From NCBI RefSeq assembly GCF_014199535.1, contig NZ_JACHNV010000012.1, positions 1-49,471 on the forward strand: a stretch of DNA of 49,471 nt, given 5' to 3'. A program made the position numbers and the translations under genes. The DNA comes from Hymenobacter latericoloratus. Its GTDB lineage: Bacteria > Bacteroidota > Bacteroidia > Cytophagales > Hymenobacteraceae. Below the pieces are notes generated by a model. It was given only the letters and a program-made list of their open reading frames with translations. It was not told the DNA's origin and made no database searches. Positions 24,301 to 31,833 of the stretch are shown here, piece after piece. The stretch's first letter is position 1. Every line of letters begins with the position of its first letter.

Positions 24301-26099
24301 GCGCCCGGCAGCCCCAGTTGCTCGGCCGCCAACTGTGGGTGGCCGCGTCCAGCCCCCTGGTGCTGCAGTGCCAAAGCACGCGCAAAAGTGCCATTGAACT
24401 GCTGCAGGTACTTTACCCACTGGTGCCCTCGGAAGCCCGGCATGAGGCGGAAAGGGCCTGGCTGGCCTGGGGCTTTGCTGATTTTACCGAACCTGAATGG
24501 ATGCGCACCTCCGTCATTGGCACCGTGCTGCAGACGCTGGGCGCGCCGCAACTAGCCACCGACGAAGCGCGTGAGTTTTTACAGGTAGCCATAGCAAGCG
24601 GTGAGGCGCTGGTCAACAGCAAGCCGCTGGAAATCCACAGCACGTTCATTGAGAGGGAACCCTTTGAAGCAGAGAACAACGCTGGAACAGCTACTGCCGA
24701 CTCGGTGCCGGGACTTGCCCGAGCGGTTCACTACACGCAGCAGGCCGTCAGAGCAGCCCCCACCGAAGAAACCCTCCGCCATCTGCAGGAAGCGCTGCTG
24801 GCCTTCGACGCCGCCTTGTCCCCAGCCGGTGCTCTGCCCGAAGCGGAAGCCGCTGCCGTGCTGGCCGAAGGACTGGGCGTGCTGCTGGCTTACGCACCGG
24901 CAGCTGCCACCAGCTACCCTGAGGCCCTCACGCGTCTGCTGGAGCTAACCCATCATCCGGAGCCGTTGGCCGAACCAAGTACGGAGGAGGACTTTGCCCA
25001 GTCCGTAGCATGGGGTTACTCCGCTGCCCGCATAGAGGCCGCCAAAGCCCTGGCCCAGCTGCTAGAAATCTCCTCCTTATGGCCATTGATACAGGATCGA
25101 GTGGAGGATTTGCTGTTGCGCGACCCGCATCCGGCCGTGCGCTTTGCGTTGATCACCGCGCTCTACAAGCTGAGCTGGCACAACACCGAGGCCACTTGGG
25201 AACTAGCCGAAAAGTTTGCGGAGCAGGAAATCAATCCCCAGGTTATTCACCACGCTACCGCTGTTCTCCGCAACCTAGCGCACGAGGATGCAGCCCGCTT
25301 GGAACCGCTTCTGCTGAACCTGCTGGCGAAAGCAGGTGGCCCCGGCGAGGGAAGCAGGATAATGGTGGACCTGCTGCTGCGCCTGGCGCTGGAACGACAA
25401 CTGCCGGCATCCCAGGCTCAGTTGCGGGAATGGGTAAGCGCGTATTCCGCGCACAAGAAGCAGCTAGGGAGCGTAATGGCAGTTTTACGGGCCTACTTGT
25501 CCATGGGCTACGACCGAGCGCAGGATCCACAAGAGGACGCCATCCGGCAACGGTCCCAGGCATTGATGCAGGAACTGGTGGATGCAGTGGAGCCGGCAGT
25601 TCGAAATTGGACTTCCGATAACCACCAGCCCACCGAAGAAGAAGAAGCAGCGCACTGGATTTTTAACGAACTGGCCGGCCAACTCTTTTACGCTATCGGC
25701 CATGACTTACCAGAGAACATCGGCACCCTAGAGGCGAAGCGCCAATGCCTGACGGAATACGCGCCGTTTATTTCCCGGTTCGCCACTTTGGGCACGCCCG
25801 GTACGGTGCACCACATGCTCGACATCCTACTCAAGTTCGTAGCGGTTAACCCAACCCAATGCTTTGACCTGTTTGCCGAAGCGATGCTGCGCACAACCGG
25901 TGTGGCCAAGTACGAGTACGAATCGCAGGGAGCCAAACGCTTCGTGGAACTAGTTGAAGAGTATCTAGCTGATCACCGCGCCCTCTTTGCGCAAGAAGAC
26001 CGCCGAACGAAGCTGGTCGATTGCTTGGCAATTTTCTCCGATGCGGGCTGGCCCGAAGCCTGGCAGCTTTTCCAGCAGCTACCAGACCTATTCCGGTAA
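21360..26099 (+). CDS. Large Mrr-like nuclease-STAND NTPase-repeat protein, Avs-like antiphage candidate
   Basis: A single 1,579-residue protein. Residues 1-110 look like a PD-(D/E)XK (Mrr/Cap4-like) nuclease: SFQSEVAA (Glu15), GGVDDIVVD (Asp54/55) and IYIQAKNT (Gln68, Lys70). A STAND/AAA-type NTPase follows, with P-loop GEPGAGKSA near residues 306-314, Walker B FLLLDALDA near 367-375, and VVASVRTFDLR after it. The rest, about 1,000 residues, is alpha-helical and repeat-like, with HEAT-type units such as DPHPAVRFALITALYKLSWH. Effector-STAND-repeat is the layout of Avs sensors, which detect phage proteins through the repeats and then cut DNA. It stands alone and lies next to other defence genes. 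I cannot place it in a named Avs family. Confidence 0.75.
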   Translation: MSGRATFSGTSFQSEVAACIAGLLLTERPLSRLGGNLPGTPQKIYAEIPAGGVDDIVVDTDVGQIYIQAKNTVPLSNSAAGELASVAEQFVRQFRAGVLENGTQRPLVPARDRLVLAVGTGATGTIKEHLQEVLDRNRTGAATGLPANQQHALDVFTGLLDAAWLAQAGTAITAAQRQALLAVCSVIVVGSSEHQLVTEALLSVVAPGLEDTLLILLDHWAHQAARQGTGGDAAAIRLVLNGRIQLTEPPSFRQDVARLSTYSAATLAELARFTAIEVVEGPITVSRPVVNHVVDAALGGSLAITGEPGAGKSAILHAAASILGQQHPVFCFKVENGPGTLDELRREIGLTHPLLEVLGQVPGPRPAFLLLDALDASRSNQAETTYKKLLREVAALPGWHVVASVRTFDLRVGKEWQQLFHGLPPMPQHADRSFGRVRHLHIGLLDAGERADLARQSPSLHTALTAGGPKMEALALNPFNLALLADLLRGGTPPESLAGVSTQGQLLDRYWQERVGDSTPVIVGLTRLVEQMLDAKALTIAQGRIDAATATAVDELQENGVLLLEQPRRVLGFRHHVLFDYAVACLALLPDVASARAQLVKSKGAGLLLAPSLNYWVDGLKHNSGLSADEFWGVIGTLVADEGMDPIVRVEVARLSVETVQADEDLTGLVRVFNQGDAAATRSLRHFVVALVIKAKSHQPFQAGPWAQVVAELRAGADQLGLHQTLVETLLNGNPTADALPLLSQAARQIMTSVMTAAFLNRWQVRSTIASVVRTYGTNPAASQLLLTQLLEPERFRRYGHVEIPALAEHLVLLAGQDEALSVQLVYCVFGPHEFRHDQATPMVSSFILRMQSNAAQDFELARHEVEKHFAALLAAYPRTAVRVLAAALRGARDRKEWSSPEPRVENLTVGTTSYRFEDDSSAYWAHDLETSRSDDHAEMYQRFLQWIPGVQDPALLADMPGLLLEHTGAAIVWRTLFEAGARQPQLLGRQLWVAASSPLVLQCQSTRKSAIELLQVLYPLVPSEARHEAERAWLAWGFADFTEPEWMRTSVIGTVLQTLGAPQLATDEAREFLQVAIASGEALVNSKPLEIHSTFIEREPFEAENNAGTATADSVPGLARAVHYTQQAVRAAPTEETLRHLQEALLAFDAALSPAGALPEAEAAAVLAEGLGVLLAYAPAAATSYPEALTRLLELTHHPEPLAEPSTEEDFAQSVAWGYSAARIEAAKALAQLLEISSLWPLIQDRVEDLLLRDPHPAVRFALITALYKLSWHNTEATWELAEKFAEQEINPQVIHHATAVLRNLAHEDAARLEPLLLNLLAKAGGPGEGSRIMVDLLLRLALERQLPASQAQLREWVSAYSAHKKQLGSVMAVLRAYLSMGYDRAQDPQEDAIRQRSQALMQELVDAVEPAVRNWTSDNHQPTEEEEAAHWIFNELAGQLFYAIGHDLPENIGTLEAKRQCLTEYAPFISRFATLGTPGTVHHMLDILLKFVAVNPTQCFDLFAEAMLRTTGVAKYEYESQGAKRFVELVEEYLADHRALFAQEDRRTKLVDCLAIFSDAGWPEAWQLFQQLPDLFR

Positions 26100-26212
26100 A
26101 CCTGCGTGGCGGCCTAGACTGCGGGGAGCAACTGCGCTGCCAAATCTGCCGTGACTAGACCTGGTAAGCCGAGCCAGATCGTAGAGTTGCGCCCAGTAGC
26201 TTCCCTCTGGTT

Positions 26213-26323
26213 GAATAGCATCAAAAAGTGTGGGGCCGTGCGATTGGGGGCTGAGCAACGGGTCGCATCATTTCCGTTCAGGTTGGCTGAAAAGTAGTGC
26301 TGTCACACACTTTTTGCTACTCT
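26213..26323. repeat. Degenerate relative of the MITE-like element
   Basis: The left end (26217-26236) is identical over 20 bases to 7867-7886 (AGCATCAAAAAGTGTGGGGC). The right end (26306-26323) carries an imperfect inverted copy. The interior is shorter than in the intact copy and shares no obvious sequence. It lies in the 331-base gap after the STAND gene, where I see no gene. Confidence 0.5.
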
Positions 26324-26430
26324 GCTTATTGAACTGATTACTAGTTAGCATTAACGGTATTTCGGATTCATCTGATACTTAATTTATTAAGTGTGTCGGC
26401 GGCGGTTGCAGGGCCACTATCATGATCCAT

Positions 26431-27398
26431 TCAACTGTCTGGATATTCTTTCAGGGAGTAGTGTTTTATCTGTGGATTTTTGAACCACCCAAGTTTGTCT
26501 AAATCATGCCTGAGGTGCATTTCCTCCTCTTCACCGAGAACCTTGATATCCTGCATGTAGCCAAACTTGAACTCCGTCAGCCGATTATTGGCAGCAATCA
26601 AGATTGATTTACTCGTCTGGTAGCCTTCAAACGAGGAGTATCCCTGCAAAGCTACTTCCAGCATTGTATCAATTACTTCTGGCTTCATATCACTGCCATA
26701 GATAATGAAGGACACTAATAGGTCAGCAACCTTGCCGTGCCTTCTCGCCATGTACCAACCACTCTTGTGCTTGTTCTCCTCGAATAGTCCGAAGAAGCCC
26801 TGCCCGATTATCCTTCTTTCGAACCTGGTTAACGAGAGTAATTCTTTCGCAAGGTCGAGCCTCAAATCATTCACATCAACCAAGATTTCATTCCGCACAA
26901 ACTCATCGACAAAGTAGCTGTACCGGTCGTGTTTCCTTTTCAAAATCACTTCTTCCCGCTTTTGATAGAAGTCCCAGGCGCCGTCAAGGTCGAACCAAGC
27001 ACCATTGTATTCTGAGGAAGAAAAGAGTTCTGGAAACTTCTTGTCATTTTCCAGGTACTTGGCCAGCAAATCGTATTCGGTTCCTGAAATCAGAATGGAC
27101 GTTTTCTCTGCAGGATTACGGTTTTCTGCACTGTATTTAAAGAATTGCTTCCCCGTATTATTGTCGAACAAGTGCTCTTCGCCGGGTAGGATCAGCACAT
27201 CCTTGCCAGTAAACACCCTTTCTCGTTCCTGCAGATAATTCACCAGATCAGGTATGGTGTCAAGCTCCCCAACGATGACCTTAAACGCCTCTTTATCTAG
27301 GATATGAACAAACTTTCCGGCCTTGGTTAACGAGCCCGACGGATAGAACTGCACACTCTCCCCCAGGTTGACTATTATCCGATGAATAGCAGTATACT
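26431..27398 (-). pseudogene. 3' part of a nuclease-like gene split by the Tn3-family transposon
   Basis: This is the C-terminal 320 residues (from TAIHRIIVNLGESVQFYPSG on) of a gene whose 5' part is at 48194-48530. Removing the transposon (27399-48193) and one copy of the 6-bp duplication joins PAEY to TAIHRIIV in frame and gives one ORF of exactly 433 codons including the stop. The fragment itself is soluble and mixed alpha/beta (RRIIGQGFFGLFEENKHKSG). An ATG inside the transposon end (27448-27450) gives an 18-residue foreign leader, so a truncated protein might still be made. Confidence 0.85.
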
Positions 27399-27436
27399 GG
27401 GGTTCCACTAGAGTAGGAACGAAAACCAACGCTAAG
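27399..27436 (+). repeat. Left terminal inverted repeat of the Tn3-family transposon
   Basis: 38 bp starting GGGGTTCCACTAGAGTAGG. It differs from the right repeat at one base (C for A at position 8). The TATACT duplication lies directly outside. Confidence 0.93.
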
Positions 27437-27670
27437 CAAATGAGTTGCATTATTAAAAGGTCAACGCCGAAGATCGTGAGCTATTGATTGGTGAAGACAC
27501 CCGATAAGTCGTTTTTCGCTGGGTATTGACGAGGCGGCCGGTATTACTTCGGCCGGGGCGAAAAAACGCCCGTTTCCTGACACATCTCACCCCGCGTCAG
27601 AGCCCACCGACACGGCCCTAACGGGAATTTCTGTTCTTCCTCTTGCGCTACCCCTCTCATACCTATCATC

Positions 27671-27847
27671 ATGCACACGGCCTAACTCTATTGGTGGCCT
27701 AGGCCGCATCGAATCCAACGACCAGGTTCTGAGCATGGAGCTACCTAGGCCCCTAGCCTTGGGCGGTCGTGGCCGCACGGGAGCTACCCCTACTCGCGCG
27801 CCACCCGTGGCAACATCGAGGTCATCTATCTCGGGAGAGTTGGTTAG
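27671..27847 (+). pseudogene. Internally deleted ohr relic
   Basis: Starts MHTA like the intact ohr, has an early stop, then reads IGGLGRIESNDQVLSMELPR and GGRGRTGATP, matching the N-terminal region of the Ohr protein encoded at 29945-30391. It jumps directly to PYSRATRGNIEV, the region of the second catalytic cysteine (CPYSRA). The central part with the first cysteine has been deleted. This is a decayed paralogue in opposite orientation to the intact gene. It accounts for most of the gap between the transposon end and the next gene. Confidence 0.65.
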
Positions 27848-27887
27848 CGGGAAAAAGGAAAGCAAGTGGGTACGGGCGAGGATGGAG

Positions 27888-28453
27888 CTATATACCTAGG
27901 TTAGCTATTAGCTCGGCGCTAAGCGGCGACACCGCCGGACCGAAATAGTGCGTGAGGCGGCCGTCGGCACTGACGAGGTATTTGGCGAAGTTCCAGTCCG
28001 GGGCCTGCGTCAGTCATTGGTACACGTGGTTCTGCGCCGCGGATTTCACGAGCACGCTCTTCTGCATGAGTGGAAACGACACGCCGAAGTTGAGCTGGCA
28101 AAACTGCTCGATGGCGTGGTCGTTGCCTTCCTCCTGCTCAGCAAAATCGTTGGCTGAGAAGCCGAGGACCATCAGCTTATCGGTATATTGCTCAGCGAGC
28201 TGCTGAAGCTCCGTGTACTGGTTGGTGTAGCCGCAGTTGGAGGCGGTGTTTACCAGAGCAGCACCTGCTTGCCTTTGAACTGCGCAAAGGGCAACGGCTG
28301 GCGGCTGTTGAGCTGGCCAGCCAGTTCGTAGAAGGAAACTGGAGCAGGTACAGGCTGCGTGTGTTGCAGCACCATGCCGTTGCTGCCTGACTTCGACAGA
28401 CGCATGATCAGCGGGTACGTGGTCCGCAGAATTTTCTGTTTGTAAGAGGCCAT
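27888..28453 (-). pseudogene. Glutathione peroxidase relic (frameshift plus in-frame stop)
   Basis: From ATG 28451-28453 the frame reads MASYKQKILRTTYPLIMRLS ... FAQFKGKQVLLW and stops near 28250. One base over it continues VNTASNCGYTNQYTELQQLA, with the peroxidatic Cys, then VLGFSANDFAEQEEGNDHAI and GVSFPLMQKS. An in-frame TGA at 28014-28016 is followed by LTQAPDWNFAKYLVSADGRL ... ELIANLGI and the end at 27888. The order of motifs is that of a glutathione-peroxidase-family thiol peroxidase. At least one indel and one nonsense change inactivate it. Confidence 0.75.
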
Positions 28454-28570
28454 AAAGGGAATTGCGAGAGCAACCGTTGATGCTATCGTCTTGCCCGGGT
28501 TTCACGTAAGCTCAAGCATTGCTCCCCAGACAACTGCAGCAACCGGTGCTCTGTCTGTGGCTATAAGCGC

Positions 28571-29812
28571 TTAGAAAGCCTCCGCTACGTTGAAATAGAA
28601 CGTGCCGCCCGCGTCGCCGAAGGCCGCGTCGAAGCGCACATTCAGGTTTTCGGCCTTCACCAGCTTGAAGCGCAGGCCTGCGCCCGCCGCCGGATGCAGG
28701 CCACTGAAGTTGAAATCGCGCAGGCGCGGGGCCACCCGGCCGGCGCTGGCGAAGCCCACGACCCCGAAGCGGTTGGTGATTGGCAGCCGGTATTCCACCT
28801 GGGCAGCGGCGTAAGCGCGGTCGAGGTAGCGCCCCTCATAGTAGCCGCGCATCAACTCACTGCCTCCCAACGCCCCTTGTTCCAGCAGCGGCACGTTGCC
28901 CGACGACAAGTAACCGAACAGCTGATAGGCCAGCACGGGCCGGCGGGTACCGGCCAGCTGGAAATACTGCCGCACGTCTATTTTGGTTAGCTCGTAGCGA
29001 AACTGCCCCCCGAGCTGCTCACCGTACCAGCCGTGCGTGACTTCCGCCAACATGCCCTGCTGGGCGTTGAGCACGTTGTCGCGCGTGTCGTAGGTGAGTG
29101 CCGTTTCCAGGCCCGTGCTCACGGCGCCGCGCGCGCCAGCCGCGCTGGGCCGGCCGGTGTCGTCGAGCAGCAGGCTTTGCGGAGCCAGCTGCACGTCGCT
29201 CACCCGCACGTGGCGCACGCCGCCGCCCACAAACAGCTTGCCCACGATCCGCCGCAGCAGCAGCGGCTCCAGCACCGTATAGCGGTAGTCGTACACCTCC
29301 TCGTTGGCGCTGGGCGTATTGTTGCCCACGCCGTAGAACAACCGCGGAAAGCTGGAATGCCGCAAGTTGCCGCGCAGCAGATAGTTTTCGTGGTTGAAGA
29401 AAACCGTGTAGCCCGAATACAGGATGTACTGCTTGTTGAGCGTGTACTGAAAGGAAACCGGAATGTTGGAGGTCCGGGTATCGGCGCCGGCTCTATTAGG
29501 CTTGAAGAGGAATTTGGCGCCTACCCCCGCGCCCCAGCTGGTTTCAGGGGCATACGAGAGGATGGGGGCCAGCACCAGCCGGGTTGGATACACCCCGCGC
29601 TGCGCCACGGCCGATTGGTTGAGGTCGAACTCGAACACATCGAGTACGCGGTCAAGAAACGAGCGGCTGGTATCCGCCTGCGCCACTTGTCCGCCCGCCG
29701 GGCGGCGGCGTAGCGAATCGGCCGGGAGCCGCTGGGCCGCTGCTGGCGAAGTGGTTAGGGGGCTCCCAGCGGCCAACAAAGCCGCCAAGAGTGTGCCCAT
29801 AGATACTTTCAT
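28571..29812 (-). CDS. Outer-membrane barrel protein (BamA/Omp85 surface-antigen-like)
   Basis: A 413-residue product with a signal peptide (MKVSMGTLLAALLAAGSPLT ... AAAQ). Most of the rest is an aromatic, beta-rich barrel (VSFQYTLNKQYILYSGYTVF, LETALTYDTRDNVLNAQQGM), ending in Phe as outer-membrane proteins do (YFNVAEAF). The DTRDNVLNAQQGM segment and the final strands resemble the barrel domain of Omp85-type surface antigens without POTRA domains. ATG 29812 is preferred to one 30 codons upstream because it opens the signal peptide. Its role may be transport or surface exposure. It reads in the same direction as the patatin-barrel gene upstream. Confidence 0.75.
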   Translation of the reverse strand: MKVSMGTLLAALLAAGSPLTTSPAAAQRLPADSLRRRPAGGQVAQADTSRSFLDRVLDVFEFDLNQSAVAQRGVYPTRLVLAPILSYAPETSWGAGVGAKFLFKPNRAGADTRTSNIPVSFQYTLNKQYILYSGYTVFFNHENYLLRGNLRHSSFPRLFYGVGNNTPSANEEVYDYRYTVLEPLLLRRIVGKLFVGGGVRHVRVSDVQLAPQSLLLDDTGRPSAAGARGAVSTGLETALTYDTRDNVLNAQQGMLAEVTHGWYGEQLGGQFRYELTKIDVRQYFQLAGTRRPVLAYQLFGYLSSGNVPLLEQGALGGSELMRGYYEGRYLDRAYAAAQVEYRLPITNRFGVVGFASAGRVAPRLRDFNFSGLHPAAGAGLRFKLVKAENLNVRFDAAFGDAGGTFYFNVAEAF

Positions 29813-29944
29813 ATTTCTAATCGACCTAAATAGCGGAACGGAATTACCAGTCCGCAACACCAAGGAAACGGTAGTGGACCCTTCATGCAGCCAATGGCTC
29901 AAACCTAGGACTCGCTGCTGTTTCCCTGGTGCTCGCGTGATTAA

Positions 29945-30391
29945 TTAGTCCTGGGAAGACGCTCCTGCGTCCGACGTAACGGTGATGGTTACCTCGGCGT
30001 TGCCGCGAATAGCCCGCGAGTAGGGGCAGGCCTGGTGGGCCTTGGCCACGATGTCCTCGGCTTGCTCCTGGGTGGCGCCGGGCAGGTGGGCGTACAAGCG
30101 CACCACCAGCGTGGGCAGTTGCTGCGCGTCCATGAACAGGTCCACTTCGGCGTTGATGACAATTTCGCCCACATTGGCTTTGGCCTGGCGGGCGGTGTGA
30201 ATCACGGCGTTGCCGAAGCAGGCCGCGTAGCCGGCGGCAAACAGCTGCTCGGGGTTGGTGGCTCCTTCGCGGTTGCGCCCGCCCAGGGTCCGGGGCATGG
30301 TCAGCTCCAGATTGAGTACCTTGTTATCAGATTCGATGCGGCCGTCGCGGCCTCCAATGGATTTGGCTTGTGCCGAGTGCATGATGGACAT
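29945..30391 (-). CDS. ohr: Organic hydroperoxide resistance protein (Ohr)
   Basis: This 148-residue OsmC/Ohr-family thiol peroxidase reduces organic and fatty-acid hydroperoxides. The two catalytic cysteines are present in AAGYAACFGNAV and HQACPYSRAIRGN. The N-terminal part (SIGGRDGRIESDNKVLNLEL) and the motif NPEQLFAAGY are typical of Ohr rather than OsmC. ATG 30391 gives the normal length; the ORF is open 17 codons further upstream. No OhrR gene adjoins. A 'TATGGTCTAAAA' word about 100 bases upstream also occurs near the TetR gene at 44322. Confidence 0.92.
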   Translation of the reverse strand: MSIMHSAQAKSIGGRDGRIESDNKVLNLELTMPRTLGGRNREGATNPEQLFAAGYAACFGNAVIHTARQAKANVGEIVINAEVDLFMDAQQLPTLVVRLYAHLPGATQEQAEDIVAKAHQACPYSRAIRGNAEVTITVTSDAGASSQD

Positions 30392-30571
30392 TGGCTTGTG
30401 AAAAAAGTGGGGTGAGAATCTACAAGTCAGCAGTGCTTGCATCCTTCTCGAACCGACGGGATGAAGTTATCGACCTTTCGACTATAAAACTCATATGGTC
30501 TAAAATGGTTGCTGACATGACCTATTTATTAGTACTATTTATGCTACGAGGCTTTAGCCCAGCTATCGGCA

Positions 30572-31807
30572 TCATAAGGCGAGCTGGTCCCAGAAGATAA
30601 CCTTGCCTTCGCGGTGGCGCACAAATTTCACGGCGCCGTCCTGGGAAACAACGATGGCCAGGCACCGGGCGTCCGCTTGGCACAGGCGGTAGGCCGCCCG
30701 GTGCCGGGTGCCGCCGCTGTCCAAGCGCTCCGGCCGCAGCTGCTGCGCGTCCATGTCCAGTGCACGGTAAACATGGGAAATGCTGGTTGAGGAGACGCGA
30801 ATCTCGGTGCCGAAGCTCAGGATGTTAAAGTTTTTATCTAGTACTAATGCGCCATCCACCGCCATCAGGTCCGCCAGCAAGTGGGTGAGTTCTTCCACTT
30901 GGCGTTCAAGCGTACGCAATACCGTGTAGGGCGCTTGCTGGAACTGGCTCAGGAGTGAGCCAGAAGCGCCGTTCAAGCGGGTGAGAATTTCCGTCATCAA
31001 CTGACCAAACCACTCGTTGCTGCGGTGTGCCGCCACGCGGTACTTGGGCCAGAGTACTCCCGTTTCACTACTCAAGGCCTCAAATCCGCTGGCCGATACC
31101 AGCACCACCATACCGCCGTGCCCAGCGTCACGCACGGTCGTCAGGATGCGGCGCAGCACGTGTAAGGCCAGGGTGCCCGCTATTTCGGCGGCTGCGGCTT
31201 GCCATTCAGCCGAAGGGGATGCCGGTGGCTGGAACGGCAGCGTTGGCAGGTCGCCAAAGTGTCCGGCGGCCCAGGCCATGGGAAACTGTAGAAAGCCGTG
31301 TCCCTCAATGTGCCCCTGCTGCAGGGTTAACACGCGGGTATTGCCGCAGAAAAACGACAAGGAGCCGGGCTGGCGGATGTGCAGTAACAGAGTTTGTTGG
31401 TGGCCCGCCGCCTCGTCCTGCAGCGTAAAAGAGTTTTCCCACTCGGTGCCGATGAGTACGAGGCCCCACAGCTGCAGCTCCCCGGTCGGCCCCGGGGCCA
31501 CGGCCAGCGCGGTACTGCCGCGCTGCACCGTCGGGCTTAGCCGCCGAATTTCTTGTTCCGTGCACGGGTGCGGCGTGGCGAAGGGAAGCACGAACGGCTC
31601 CCCGGCATCGGCCGGGACGGCCTCCGCTGGGGCAATACAGAGCAGCTGACCCTGCACTAGGCGGCCTTCGTCGCGAAGCAGGCTGGCCTGGTAGGCCACG
31701 GAAATCAAGTGCGTGAGCAAGGGCGCGGGCAGCAGCGGCTGGGCCGGCGCGGGCCACCGCTCCTGCAGCGCCCGGGCAATGTCGGGGGGGTAATAGTGAG
31801 GTGGCAT
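30572..31807 (-). CDS. Diadenylate cyclase (DisA_N/DAC) domain protein
   Basis: A 411-residue protein whose last about 130 residues form a DAC domain. The motif DGALVLDKNFNILSFGTEI holds the DGA triplet, and GGTRHRAAYRLC holds the RHR triplet; both are required for c-di-AMP synthesis in DisA and CdaA. The N-terminal 270 residues are of unknown type, with one strongly hydrophobic strand (GGMVVLVSASGF), and may sense a ligand. Proteins of this layout can be cyclic-di-AMP synthases or DAC-derived nucleotide sensors; the intact motifs favour catalysis. ATG 31807 is used, since the upstream in-frame start is a TTG. It follows the patatin gene by 26 bases, probably in one operon. Confidence 0.75.
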   Translation of the reverse strand: MPPHYYPPDIARALQERWPAPAQPLLPAPLLTHLISVAYQASLLRDEGRLVQGQLLCIAPAEAVPADAGEPFVLPFATPHPCTEQEIRRLSPTVQRGSTALAVAPGPTGELQLWGLVLIGTEWENSFTLQDEAAGHQQTLLLHIRQPGSLSFFCGNTRVLTLQQGHIEGHGFLQFPMAWAAGHFGDLPTLPFQPPASPSAEWQAAAAEIAGTLALHVLRRILTTVRDAGHGGMVVLVSASGFEALSSETGVLWPKYRVAAHRSNEWFGQLMTEILTRLNGASGSLLSQFQQAPYTVLRTLERQVEELTHLLADLMAVDGALVLDKNFNILSFGTEIRVSSTSISHVYRALDMDAQQLRPERLDSGGTRHRAAYRLCQADARCLAIVVSQDGAVKFVRHREGKVIFWDQLAL

Positions 31808-31833
31808 GCAAGCAAGGAGCAACCCGGAACTAC

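Noticed and set aside
27399..27450. MQLICLALVFVPTLVEPQ as a signal peptide of the gene at 26431
   Set aside because: These codons are the transposon's terminal repeat; the true N-terminus of that protein is encoded at 48194-48530.
27587..27865. 92-residue minus-strand ORF near the left transposon end
   Set aside because: The plus strand here shows a clear, though decayed, ohr sequence; the minus ORF is its shadow.
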